From contig CALIRC010000130.1 in NCBI GenBank assembly GCA_938044295.1, positions 1-11,448 on the forward strand: 11,448 bases of DNA, in the 5' to 3' direction. Under the pieces are notes generated by a model. The model was not told the DNA's origin, made no database searches, and worked only from the letters and a program-made list of their open reading frames with translations. The stretch's first letter is position 1; every line of letters begins with the position of its first letter. The DNA is from Minisyncoccota bacterium. GTDB lineage: Bacteria; Patescibacteriota; Minisyncoccia; Moranbacterales; GCA-2747515. Below, one piece after another: positions 5,909-11,448 of the stretch. Position numbers and translations under genes: made by a program.

Positions 5909-6943
5909 TTGAAAACTATAGATACATCTAAGAATGCTGATCCTAATATCGAAGCGCAGGCACAGCAAAATATCATAAAAAGGGTAAGCGAAATCGTACA
6001 ATCAGCAGATCTAGTCAGCTTAGTAAAAAAAGAATGCGGGATCCTAAAGAAGCAAATACCTGGTGATACTGTGACCGAAGCGGTTCATGCAATGGAAGAA
6101 GAGAATATTCAAATACGTCTCAAATATGCAGGAAAGTGGTATATAGTCACACTCAATTATGAGGAATCTATCGGATTAAGTGAAGTGAGGAGAAAAAGAG
6201 ATAGCATTATGCAAGCCATTAAAGACTCAGTTGAAAGTGAAAAGCGGGAGGGTCAAGATAGTGGAGAAAAAGATTCCATGAAGAGCACAGGAAAAGACGC
6301 TACTAAGAATCAACAAAATATGGAAAGTAAGCGCAAGGATGACGAAATCCTTGAAGTGTTAAAACCAAGTTGGTACAGAAAGCCAGAAAACTTGCGAAAG
6401 ATTGCTGAGATAGTCAGAACAATTCATGATAGCTATATAAAAGAGGGTGAATTGGCGACGCCAATCGATACTCTCCTCAGTATTCACAATCTAGATACGC
6501 AAGACAAAAGGTGCCGTCATAGAGCGGCAGCAATAGTAAGAAAGAGCATAGCTGTGGAGCTTGGTTTTCTTGAAGAGGTAGGAAAAAAGGGGAGAAAAAT
6601 TCTCTACGCGGCGACAGATACTGGTAAAACGCTAGTATTTGTAAAGTGCGGCATTGAACTAGAGAAAGTAAAAAACCTTACACCAAGTGAAATTTCTGCA
6701 CAATTGACACAATTATCTATACGACTCACTGAGTCAACTGCCCAAAAAGAAGGAGAGTTGGCTAAGCTCAAGGAGGACAATGAAGATAAGATCCAGAGAA
6801 AAACGGATCTGGAAAGAGAGTTGGCAGAACTCAATGAAAATCTAGAAGACTACGAAAAGGAGAAAAAAGATATTTATGATACAATCACAGAAATAATCAC
6901 AACATCAGAATATGAAAGGGATGAGTTAATAAAACTTTTGTGA
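5909..6943 (+). CDS. Unrecognised protein: winged-helix-like domain plus C-terminal coiled coil
   Basis: I choose the TTG at 5909, not the in-frame GTG at 5867. AAGGAG (5897-5902) lies 6 nt before the TTG, and the GTG falls inside the promoter. The 344-residue product has an N-terminal region (12-108) with helices around a small beta segment, IQIRLKYAGKWYIVTLNY. Next is a charged Lys/Glu/Ser/Asp linker (108-145). Residues about 152-245 resemble a winged helix: helices, then ELGFLEEVGKKGRKILYAATDTGKTL, where wing and closing helix follow the 'Y-x-x-T-x-x-G-K' pattern. The C-terminus (about 265-335) is a long heptad-like coiled coil (KEGELAKLKEDNEDKIQRKT and on). No signal peptide or membrane segment is seen. 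A cytoplasmic DNA-binding or scaffold protein that oligomerises is likely; the function is unknown. It is divergent from the gene at 5644 and followed by a strong terminator. Stop is TGA, immediately followed by TAA. Confidence 0.75.
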   Translation: MKTIDTSKNADPNIEAQAQQNIIKRVSEIVQSADLVSLVKKECGILKKQIPGDTVTEAVHAMEEENIQIRLKYAGKWYIVTLNYEESIGLSEVRRKRDSIMQAIKDSVESEKREGQDSGEKDSMKSTGKDATKNQQNMESKRKDDEILEVLKPSWYRKPENLRKIAEIVRTIHDSYIKEGELATPIDTLLSIHNLDTQDKRCRHRAAAIVRKSIAVELGFLEEVGKKGRKILYAATDTGKTLVFVKCGIELEKVKNLTPSEISAQLTQLSIRLTESTAQKEGELAKLKEDNEDKIQRKTDLERELAELNENLEDYEKEKKDIYDTITEIITTSEYERDELIKLL

Positions 6944-6976
6944 TAAATCAAGAAGTGAAATATGATACGAAATTAC

Positions 6977-7005
6977 ACTACGCTCAAATGGGCGTAGTTT
7001 TTTTT
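6977..7005 (+). terminator. Intrinsic terminator of the coiled-coil gene
   Basis: ACTACGCTC (6977-6985), loop AAAT, GGGCGTAGT (6990-6998): a 9-bp stem with one T-G wobble, followed directly by a run of eight T (6998-7005). It lies 33 nt after the stop codon. This is a textbook plus-strand terminator. Confidence 0.9.
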
Positions 7006-7090
7006 GAGGTCAGAAAACATATAGCAAAGCTAAAAGATATACATCATAATACAGAAAAAAGCTGCATCTGCAGTGATGGAAAGATATGGC

Positions 7091-7138
7091 AAATAAAAAA
7101 CCACCTCACATTCTCTTTTAAGAGTAAAGTGAGATGGT
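7091..7138 (-). terminator. Intrinsic terminator of sppA
   Basis: On the minus strand, ACCATCTCAC (7138-7129) pairs with GTGAGGTGGT (7109-7100) over 10 bp with one G-U wobble, and is followed by TTTTTTATTT (7100-7091). The wobble pairs only in the minus-strand RNA; in the plus-strand RNA it would be a C-A mismatch, which supports the assigned direction. A small inner hairpin (ctctt/aagag) sits in the loop. It begins 21 nt after the sppA stop codon. Confidence 0.85.
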
Positions 7139-7159
7139 GATAATAACTCCAGATAAGTA

Positions 7160-8176
7160 TTAACGTTGTAGATCTTGTGATATAGCAACAAGCGGTTGAC
7201 TTTGTAGGTACGTACGTGTATCCTCACAACCTTTGTACGGACTAACAAATGGGAAATAACCAGTGCAAGAAGAGAAAATATCAAAAAAAGATGGCTTTAC
7301 TTTTTGATCAAATTCTTTGAATACGCAGTCATCGATTGAAAGGTCACATCTTTTAGCTAAATCTGCTAACACTACATTCTCTGTGCAAACACCATCGATA
7401 AGTCCTACGTCTAGCGCTTGCGTCGTGTCCATAATGTGGGCGCCAGCGTTTCTGATGCTGTCAACAGAAATGTTACGATACTTCGCAACATGATTGAGGA
7501 AAGACTCATAAGATCGATCCAATATTTCTTGGAAATTCTCTCGCCCTTTGTCATTATCATAATTAAATGGACTACCAAAAAGCTTCCCTTCGCCGGCATG
7601 CAGAGGGTAAAAATCAATCTTAGCATCCACACGAGAACCAAGAAGACCATCACCAAGAGATGTAACATCCTTGAATTGTTGAATAGTGGGACCTGCAATA
7701 CCAATACTTCCCGTGAGAGAGCCTTCACGTGCAAAAATAGCATCCGCTGGCACCATACCCATGACACCGCCAGACGCAGAGATGCCATCGATAAATGAAA
7801 AAATGGGCTTTTTTGATTTTTTAAAAGCTTCAATGCCCTCTGCAATACTGATGGATCCAGGAACAAGTCCACCATTTGTTGCAAAGTAAACTACACAACC
7901 AATTATTTTGTCATTTTTCGCAAGTGTCTCCAAACGTTCCTTGACCGTATCGCCATAAGTAGCATGAATACGAGAAAGAGGTGGAGAGCTTTCGATGTTA
8001 TTGAGTATAATACCGTTGACGCGCACCACTGCAATCGTATTCTTCTTTGTAACAACCGAAGATTTTGCCGCCAATTTCTGTGCTCGAAACTTTCTCCAAA
8101 TAAAGTATATGATGACTAAACCAATTATGAAAAGTGCAGAAATGCTAAATGTGAAAGAGCCAAATTCAAGTTTCAT
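7160..8176 (-). CDS. sppA: Signal peptide peptidase SppA-type serine protease (peptidase family S49)
   Basis: A 338-residue protein starting at the ATG at 8176. AGGAAAGG (8184-8191) lies 7 nt upstream, and the promoter's -10 lies just before it, so a 34-codon in-frame extension to 8278 is excluded. Residues 8-27 form one membrane anchor, followed by a basic stretch (WRKFRAQK). The S49 core starts at about 47 (TIAVVRVNGII). The nucleophile is S135 in SASGG, then the conserved LTGSIGI (154-160). The general base is probably K198 in GEGKLFGSPF, matching the SppA Ser/Lys dyad. ALDVGLIDG (254-262) closes the fold. Single-S49-domain enzymes of this type degrade leftover signal peptides and membrane fragments. 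Odd features: the C-terminal tail (about 263-338) holds five of the six cysteines and has no counterpart I recognise. Monocistronic, with its own promoter and terminator. Confidence 0.92.
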   Translation of the reverse strand: MKLEFGSFTFSISALFIIGLVIIYFIWRKFRAQKLAAKSSVVTKKNTIAVVRVNGIILNNIESSPPLSRIHATYGDTVKERLETLAKNDKIIGCVVYFATNGGLVPGSISIAEGIEAFKKSKKPIFSFIDGISASGGVMGMVPADAIFAREGSLTGSIGIAGPTIQQFKDVTSLGDGLLGSRVDAKIDFYPLHAGEGKLFGSPFNYDNDKGRENFQEILDRSYESFLNHVAKYRNISVDSIRNAGAHIMDTTQALDVGLIDGVCTENVVLADLAKRCDLSIDDCVFKEFDQKVKPSFFDIFSSCTGYFPFVSPYKGCEDTRTYLQSQPLVAISQDLQR

Positions 8177-8208
8177 GATCGTACCTTTCCTACTGTGAAT
8201 GTGAAAAG

Positions 8209-8237
8209 AGTATATAACATACAACGAATCTTGTAAA
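8209..8237 (-). promoter_or_regulatory. Promoter of sppA
   Basis: On the minus strand, TTTACA (8237-8232) and TATACT (8214-8209) are 17 nt apart. Transcription would start near 8202, about 26 nt before the ATG. It lies downstream of the terminator of the preceding lipoprotein gene, so sppA is transcribed on its own. Confidence 0.78.
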
Positions 8238-8270
8238 GATGTGTAAAAAAGAGGAGATTCAAATCTACTA

Positions 8271-8341
8271 AAAATCAAAAAAGTTACCCTACAACATGTC
8301 TTGCTGCATATACAGTAACTAAGCCAGAAGATAGGGTAACT
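8271..8341 (-). terminator. Long-loop terminator after the lipoprotein gene
   Basis: On the minus strand, AGTTACCCTA (8341-8332) and TAGGGTAACT (8291-8282) form a perfect 10-bp stem followed by TTTTTGATTTTT. The 40-nt loop is unusually long. It contains a further AGTTAC (8320-8315) that could compete for the GTAACT of the distal arm, and a weak CTG/CAG mini-stem. The hairpin begins about 70 nt after the lipoprotein stop codon. It probably insulates sppA from upstream transcription. Confidence 0.7.
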
Positions 8342-8413
8342 ACTTTACGATGACAAGACTTTTTTCAACAGTGTATGGATAGCAAGATATTCTCTTGAAA
8401 CGTAATAAAAAAT

Positions 8414-8686
8414 TTATTTGATTCGCGTGCGCTCTTCGAGACCTTTTTTACTTTCTTCTGCGCGCATTTTTTTGAGGACATCTTTATGAACTTGTTCAGA
8501 AGTAGATTTCGCATCTGGAGTTTTTTTGGAACTGTCAGTTTTCACTTGTGCACTATCCATAGACTTTTCTACTTTCTGCTGACTAGGGGATGTTGTTGGT
8601 TTGCTAGATTGACTATTAGTAGGTCCCTGTGAAGCACAACCTACGATAATAAAAACACTACAGAATATCAGAAAAACTTTTCGCAT
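8414..8686 (-). CDS. Small predicted lipoprotein
   Basis: This 90-residue protein has a type II signal peptide: basic MRK, hydrophobic VFLIFCSVFIIV, then a lipobox I14-V15-G16-C17, so cysteine 17 should be lipidated and the mature protein anchored to the outer face of the membrane. The mature part is Ser/Thr/Gln/Lys-rich and looks disordered up to about 62. It ends in a charged helix (EQVHKDVLKKMRAEESKKGL). It has no known catalytic domain; I do not recognise a family. There is no clear Shine-Dalgarno sequence before the ATG, and the predicted leader is only about 18 nt. The gene has its own promoter and terminator and precedes sppA on the same strand. The precise lipobox makes it a real gene despite its size. 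Confidence 0.8.
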   Translation of the reverse strand: MRKVFLIFCSVFIIVGCASQGPTNSQSSKPTTSPSQQKVEKSMDSAQVKTDSSKKTPDAKSTSEQVHKDVLKKMRAEESKKGLEERTRIK

Positions 8687-8711
8687 AGAATGATTTACAA
8701 ATTACACGTAC

Positions 8712-8741
8712 ATCATACCATAGGTATCCAATGTGTTGCAG
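8712..8741 (-). promoter_or_regulatory. Extended -10 promoter of the lipoprotein gene
   Basis: On the minus strand TATGAT (8717-8712) is preceded by TGG (extended -10). A weak -35, CTGCAA (8741-8736), lies 18 nt further upstream. The start would fall near 8705, making the 5' leader very short. Confidence 0.55.
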
Positions 8742-9068
8742 GTAGTAGTCGTAAGAAAATCTGATACAATAAAAAACGAAAGACTTCCAAAAAAAAGTAT
8801 TTCAATCGCACGCAATGATTGAAAAGATAAAATTGCATCGAGAAAAAAGCACGTGTAAGGCAGTGTGTATAATATGCATTTGAAGATATCCATCACAAAA
8901 AATGACAAAGTAATAAAACATAAAAACGATGGTGAGAAATCTGAGTGTGAGAGTAGTAAGTCTTGCAATAATCTTTTTCCTCGATAAAAATGCAATGAAA
9001 ATACTGAACTTTCCTGAGAGAGTATTTGCAAACAGAAAAGCTTATTGTGTGCAAATGGCATAAATCAG
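8718..9068. other. Intergenic region between the lipoprotein and G5 protein genes
   Basis: About 350 nt separate two divergent genes. The left end holds the lipoprotein promoter. A perfect TATAAT stands at 8868-8873 on the plus strand without a fitting -35; it could start a leader of roughly 190 nt for the G5 protein gene, but support is weak. A minus-strand frame of 119 codons (8702-9061) crosses the whole region and would encode a Phe/Leu/Ser-rich hydrophobic peptide. It has no ribosome-binding site, overlaps promoters and the next gene, and looks like the reverse of A-rich DNA. No RNA gene or repeat is seen. Confidence 0.45.
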
Positions 9069-10061
9069 ATGATAAAAAACTCTAGAAGAAAAATGTTCTC
9101 CAAAAAAGTGGTAGTAATAGTTTTGTTGGGAGCTAGTGTACTCTTTTTATACATTTTCGATACGCATGGCACATTCGGTAGTTTGGCGTATGGATTGAAA
9201 AAAAATATCACACTCATCTCAGACACAAAAAAACAAACCATAGAGAAAACACGAGCAAAAACAGTCTGCGACCTCTTATCCAGTATCGAGAAAGAAAAGG
9301 TGAAAACAGATCGCATCACACCACCATGCGAGGAAAGAGTTGTATCAAATATGGAGATCACTATATCTTCACGAAAGGTACTTAGGCTGGTAGTCGATGG
9401 CCAAGAAAAAACACTCACACATTTCGGCACAAAACCACTACGAGAGATCGCAAGAGATGGAGGTATTGAAATTGGCAAAGATGACATCATAAAGCCAGAC
9501 GGTGCAATCGGTCTAGAGCCAGTAGAGCACAGGGAAGTGATACGCGTAGAACAGAGGCAAATGATCGAGAAAGAAAGAATTCTCTTTCAAGAAATGATCG
9601 AGGAAGATGAGGAGAAGGAGGTGGGCTTTGAGGAAATAGTAACAAAAGGTGAAGAGGGAGAACAAGAAGTCACATACGAAATCACATATCACAATGCAAA
9701 GCAAGTAGAGAAAAAAGAAATTGATCGCAAAGTGATCAGGGAAAAGATTGATAGAGTTGTGATAAGAGGTGTAAAATCTATTCCAAAAGAAGAAGATGTA
9801 AGGCTTGGTAAAAGTCATACAGGACAGGCAAGTTGGTACGCATACAAAGACTGTGATTGCGCTGCAAATCCCTGGCTCCCCAAAGGCTCGCGCGTCAAGG
9901 TGACTGCAGTAAACAGTGGAAAGTCCGTAGTCGTAAAAATAAATGATAGAGGTCCATTTGTAGAAGGACGGATCATCGACCTCGATAAAACTGCATTCGA
10001 AAAAATAGCACCGCTAGGTGCTGGTGTAATTGATATAAAGATGGAAGAGATAATCGAGTAG
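9069..10061 (+). CDS. Membrane-anchored G5 / RlpA-like double-psi-barrel cell-wall protein
   Basis: This is 330 residues from the ATG at 9069. Other in-frame starts are TTG 9045 and ATG 9093, and none has a good ribosome-binding site. A basic N-terminus (KNSRRKMFSKK) and one hydrophobic helix (about 13-30) make a membrane anchor with the rest outside. Two ubiquitin-like DUF348 segments, as in YabE/Rpf proteins, cover about 45-97 and 96-155 (RLVVDGQEKTLTHFGTKPLR, then GGIEIGKDDIIKPDG). A G5 domain follows at about 157-233 (GEEGEQEVTYEITYHNAKQV). The C-terminal RlpA-like double-psi barrel (about 251-328) shows GQASWYAY, LPKGSRVKVT, SVVVKINDRGPFVEGRIIDL and APLGAGVIDIKMEE. Such proteins bind or trim peptidoglycan. 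By eye, the His of the RlpA 'AAH' segment is Asn here (AANPWLP), so lytic activity is uncertain. Two cysteines (DCDC) flank the site. Stop is TAG; no terminator is visible before rsmA. Confidence 0.87.
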   Translation: MIKNSRRKMFSKKVVVIVLLGASVLFLYIFDTHGTFGSLAYGLKKNITLISDTKKQTIEKTRAKTVCDLLSSIEKEKVKTDRITPPCEERVVSNMEITISSRKVLRLVVDGQEKTLTHFGTKPLREIARDGGIEIGKDDIIKPDGAIGLEPVEHREVIRVEQRQMIEKERILFQEMIEEDEEKEVGFEEIVTKGEEGEQEVTYEITYHNAKQVEKKEIDRKVIREKIDRVVIRGVKSIPKEEDVRLGKSHTGQASWYAYKDCDCAANPWLPKGSRVKVTAVNSGKSVVVKINDRGPFVEGRIIDLDKTAFEKIAPLGAGVIDIKMEEIIE

Positions 10062-10108
10062 TTTCTAAAATGCAATATAATAGAATTGTTTTGATCTTCT
10101 AAGAATTA

Positions 10109-10117
10109 TGCTATGGT
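10109..10117 (+). promoter_or_regulatory. Candidate extended -10 promoter of rsmA
   Basis: TGC followed by TATGGT (10112-10117) is an extended -10 only 7 nt before the ATG at 10124, so transcription would begin at or near that codon. An alternative is the perfect TATAAT at 10076-10081, which lacks a -35 and would give a leader of about 36 nt. Read-through from the upstream gene is also possible, since no terminator is seen between them. Confidence 0.4.
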
Positions 10118-10123
10118 ACGATC

Positions 10124-10927
10124 ATGAAAAACAGCAAACACAAAATGAAAAAATCACTCGGACAAAATTTTCTTCGCGATGAAAAAGTAATTGAAGACAT
10201 TATAAATGCCGCTATGATCACTAAAGGCGATGTGATCTTTGAGATAGGACCAGGTGACGGCGCACTGACAAAAAAACTAGTCGAAACAGGTGCGCGTGTA
10301 ATAGCACTTGAGGTTGATAAAGATCTTGTGGTAGATCTACAAAAAAAATACGCACAATACACAAACTGTACAATACTGCATCAAGATGTGCGGAGGTTTA
10401 ATCTACCAGCCTATTTAGAGAAAGAAAAAATCACATCGTATAAAGTTGTAGCAAATCTCCCATACTACATTACGTCATCCATTATCCGATTTTTTCTTGA
10501 GTCCGAAACACCTCCAAAAGACATGACAATTATGGTGCAGAAAGAAGTTGCTGAGAGAATCACAGCAAAATCAGGGAAATTAAGTGTTTTAGGTATATCG
10601 GTGCAGTATTTTGCTATGCCAGAAATCGTCATGACAGTACCAGCAGAAGCATTTGATCCTGTGCCACAAGTAGAGAGTGCTGTACTACACATAAAAGAAA
10701 TACAAAAGTATGGATCCAGAACCAAAAAATACACCAAAAAATTTTTTCAAATTGTGCGCATTGGATTTAGCGCACGCAGAAAGATGCTTCTCAAGAATCT
10801 AACAAAAAGCACGAAATATGAAAAAGAACAATTACAAGAAATCTGCACTCACATAGGCATCGCACCAACAGCGAGAGCACAGGAACTTACACTAAAGCAG
10901 TGGCACAAACTGACACAAAACATGTAA
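10124..10927 (+). CDS. rsmA: 16S rRNA (adenine(1518)-N(6)/adenine(1519)-N(6))-dimethyltransferase RsmA/KsgA
   Basis: A complete 267-residue enzyme of normal family length. It uses S-adenosylmethionine to dimethylate the two adjacent adenines in the 3' terminal hairpin of 16S rRNA, a late step and checkpoint of small-subunit assembly. Visible motifs: the N-terminal SLGQNFLRD (11-19); the SAM-binding loop FEIGPGDGALT (39-49); ALEVD (61-65), which holds the ribose of SAM; HQDVRRF (86-92); the catalytic NLPYY (111-115); and the C-terminal FSARRKMLLKNL (215-226) with RAQELTLKQW (251-260). Two starts are possible. ATG 10124 is used here; ATG 10145 is only three codons before LGQNFL. Neither has a Shine-Dalgarno sequence. 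It follows the G5 protein gene by 62 nt and converges on the UbiA-family gene with a 29-nt gap and no clear terminator. Confidence 0.95.
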   Translation: MKNSKHKMKKSLGQNFLRDEKVIEDIINAAMITKGDVIFEIGPGDGALTKKLVETGARVIALEVDKDLVVDLQKKYAQYTNCTILHQDVRRFNLPAYLEKEKITSYKVVANLPYYITSSIIRFFLESETPPKDMTIMVQKEVAERITAKSGKLSVLGISVQYFAMPEIVMTVPAEAFDPVPQVESAVLHIKEIQKYGSRTKKYTKKFFQIVRIGFSARRKMLLKNLTKSTKYEKEQLQEICTHIGIAPTARAQELTLKQWHKLTQNM

Positions 10928-10956
10928 AAATCCGACAAAACATATAGTGCAAAACA

Positions 10957-11448
10957 TCACAAGCGAAGAAAAGTTAAAAGCGCACCACAGTAGTAAAGAA
11001 GTATGATAAAGATAAACAGTGGTACATTTTGAGCACCAAAGAGGAAGTCTCTTGCAGTATCTCCACTACGCTTTGTCGCAGTTAGTACAAAAAAACTAGC
11101 AATACCGCAAAAAAGTGCATGGAAAAATAGCAACTGCTCATGTAGTAGAGCAACGCTTAAAATATAGGAAAAAAAGATACTAGCGCCAACTACTAAGCGC
11201 GCTTTCTGCGCACCTAAAAGAACTGGCAAGGTCCAGACCAAATCAGCACGATCACCTTCTTCATCTTTAAAGTCTTTGATGGGAAGACAGAGTAAAAGAG
11301 AGATAAAAATAAGGAACCCAATATTTTCAGGAAAATGAGCAATAGTGTGAGAAGATGATGCAATGCTATAACCAATAAAAACAATAATAAGTGAGCTGAA
11401 AGCACAAATGCTGGTAGCTACAAAAGGAATACGTTTAAGTCGAAGAGG
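10957..11448 (-). CDS. UbiA-family prenyltransferase, C-terminal 163 residues (partial)
   Basis: The frame is open from the right edge to a TGA at 10957-10959, so the N-terminal half and start are missing. The fragment begins PLRLKRIPF, matching the 'YSxPPLRLKR' segment of UbiA enzymes. It has the second Asp-rich motif KDFKDEEGD (58-66 of the fragment; D59, D62, D66), which binds the Mg-diphosphate of the prenyl donor, followed by TLPVLLGAQKA. Hydrophobic helices lie at about 8-30, 43-57, 86-100, 104-122 and 141-160. These integral membrane enzymes attach a prenyl chain to an acceptor (quinone precursor, heme, chlorophyll, phospho-glycerol or decaprenyl-phosphate ribose routes). The acceptor cannot be told from this part, and the first Asp motif lies outside the window. 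It converges on rsmA. Confidence 0.85.
   Translation of the reverse strand, partial: PLRLKRIPFVATSICAFSSLIIVFIGYSIASSSHTIAHFPENIGFLIFISLLLCLPIKDFKDEEGDRADLVWTLPVLLGAQKARLVVGASIFFSYILSVALLHEQLLFFHALFCGIASFFVLTATKRSGDTARDFLFGAQNVPLFIFIILLYYCGALLTFLRL

Noticed and set aside
6940..7140. 66-codon plus-strand frame after the coiled-coil gene
   Set aside because: It runs through the terminator hairpin at 6977-7005 and the sppA terminator, with no recognisable protein features.
8177..8278. 34-codon N-terminal extension of SppA
   Set aside because: It contains the sppA promoter, and the ATG at 8176 has AGGAAAGG at the right distance and starts the membrane anchor.
8702..9061. 119-codon minus-strand frame for a hydrophobic peptide
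   Set aside because: It has no ribosome-binding site, overlaps the lipoprotein promoter and the start region of the G5 gene, and its Phe/Leu/Ser composition fits the reverse strand of A-rich DNA. It could be a small membrane protein only if conserved.
1..11448. TGA recoded as glycine (genetic code 25)
   Set aside because: Genes of 258-600 codons have no in-frame TGA, and TGA ends the UbiA-family frame at 10957 in the expected place, so TGA is a stop.

Overview
The window is AT-rich, and every gene I can see reads with the standard bacterial code. Long frames have no in-frame TGA, and TGA serves as the stop of two genes (6941-6943 on + and 10957-10959 on -). Compact housekeeping genes, a G5 plus double-psi-barrel cell-surface protein, a short HelD-like ATPase, a major-vault-protein-like protein and several unknown small secreted or winged-helix proteins would fit a candidate-phyla-radiation (Patescibacteria) type bacterium, perhaps near the Peregrinibacteria/Gracilibacteria. 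That placement is an impression from gene style and not a proof. The Gracilibacteria/Absconditabacteria recoding of TGA to glycine is excluded.

Layout. 1-1165 (-): N-terminal 388 residues of a bacterial protein resembling eukaryotic major vault protein, with an acidic Ser/Asp-rich linker and a strong promoter; it runs off the left edge. 1166-1663: a long divergent intergenic region. 1664-3466 (+): a complete HelD/UvrD-type ATPase predicted to act on RNA polymerase. 3652-4518 (-): a secreted, Cys- and His-rich protein of unknown function. 4868-5644 (-) and 5909-6943 (+): a divergent pair of unrecognised proteins, each with winged-helix-like sequence. 7160-8176 (-): SppA-type (S49) membrane serine protease. 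8414-8686 (-): a 90-residue lipoprotein. 9069-10061 (+): a membrane-anchored YabE/Rpf-like wall protein (two ubiquitin-like DUF348 segments, G5, RlpA-like barrel). 10124-10927 (+): RsmA/KsgA 16S rRNA dimethyltransferase. 10957-11448 (-): C-terminal part of a UbiA-family prenyltransferase, cut by the right edge.

Organisation. Most genes look monocistronic. Five have readable sigma-70-type promoters with 16-17 bp spacers, and five intrinsic terminators lie directly after genes. These signals correct two starts: the 5909 gene starts at a TTG, and sppA starts at 8176. Genes with clear Shine-Dalgarno sequences (vault-like, 3652, 4868, 5909, sppA) alternate with genes having weak or none (helD, lipoprotein, G5 protein, rsmA); rsmA may be nearly leaderless.

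I see no operon-like defence or biosynthetic system, and no CRISPR array, tRNA, rRNA or insertion sequence. The most notable item is the vault-like protein. Several envelope proteins (SppA, lipoprotein, G5 protein, secreted Cys-rich protein) share the region, but nothing shows that they work together.
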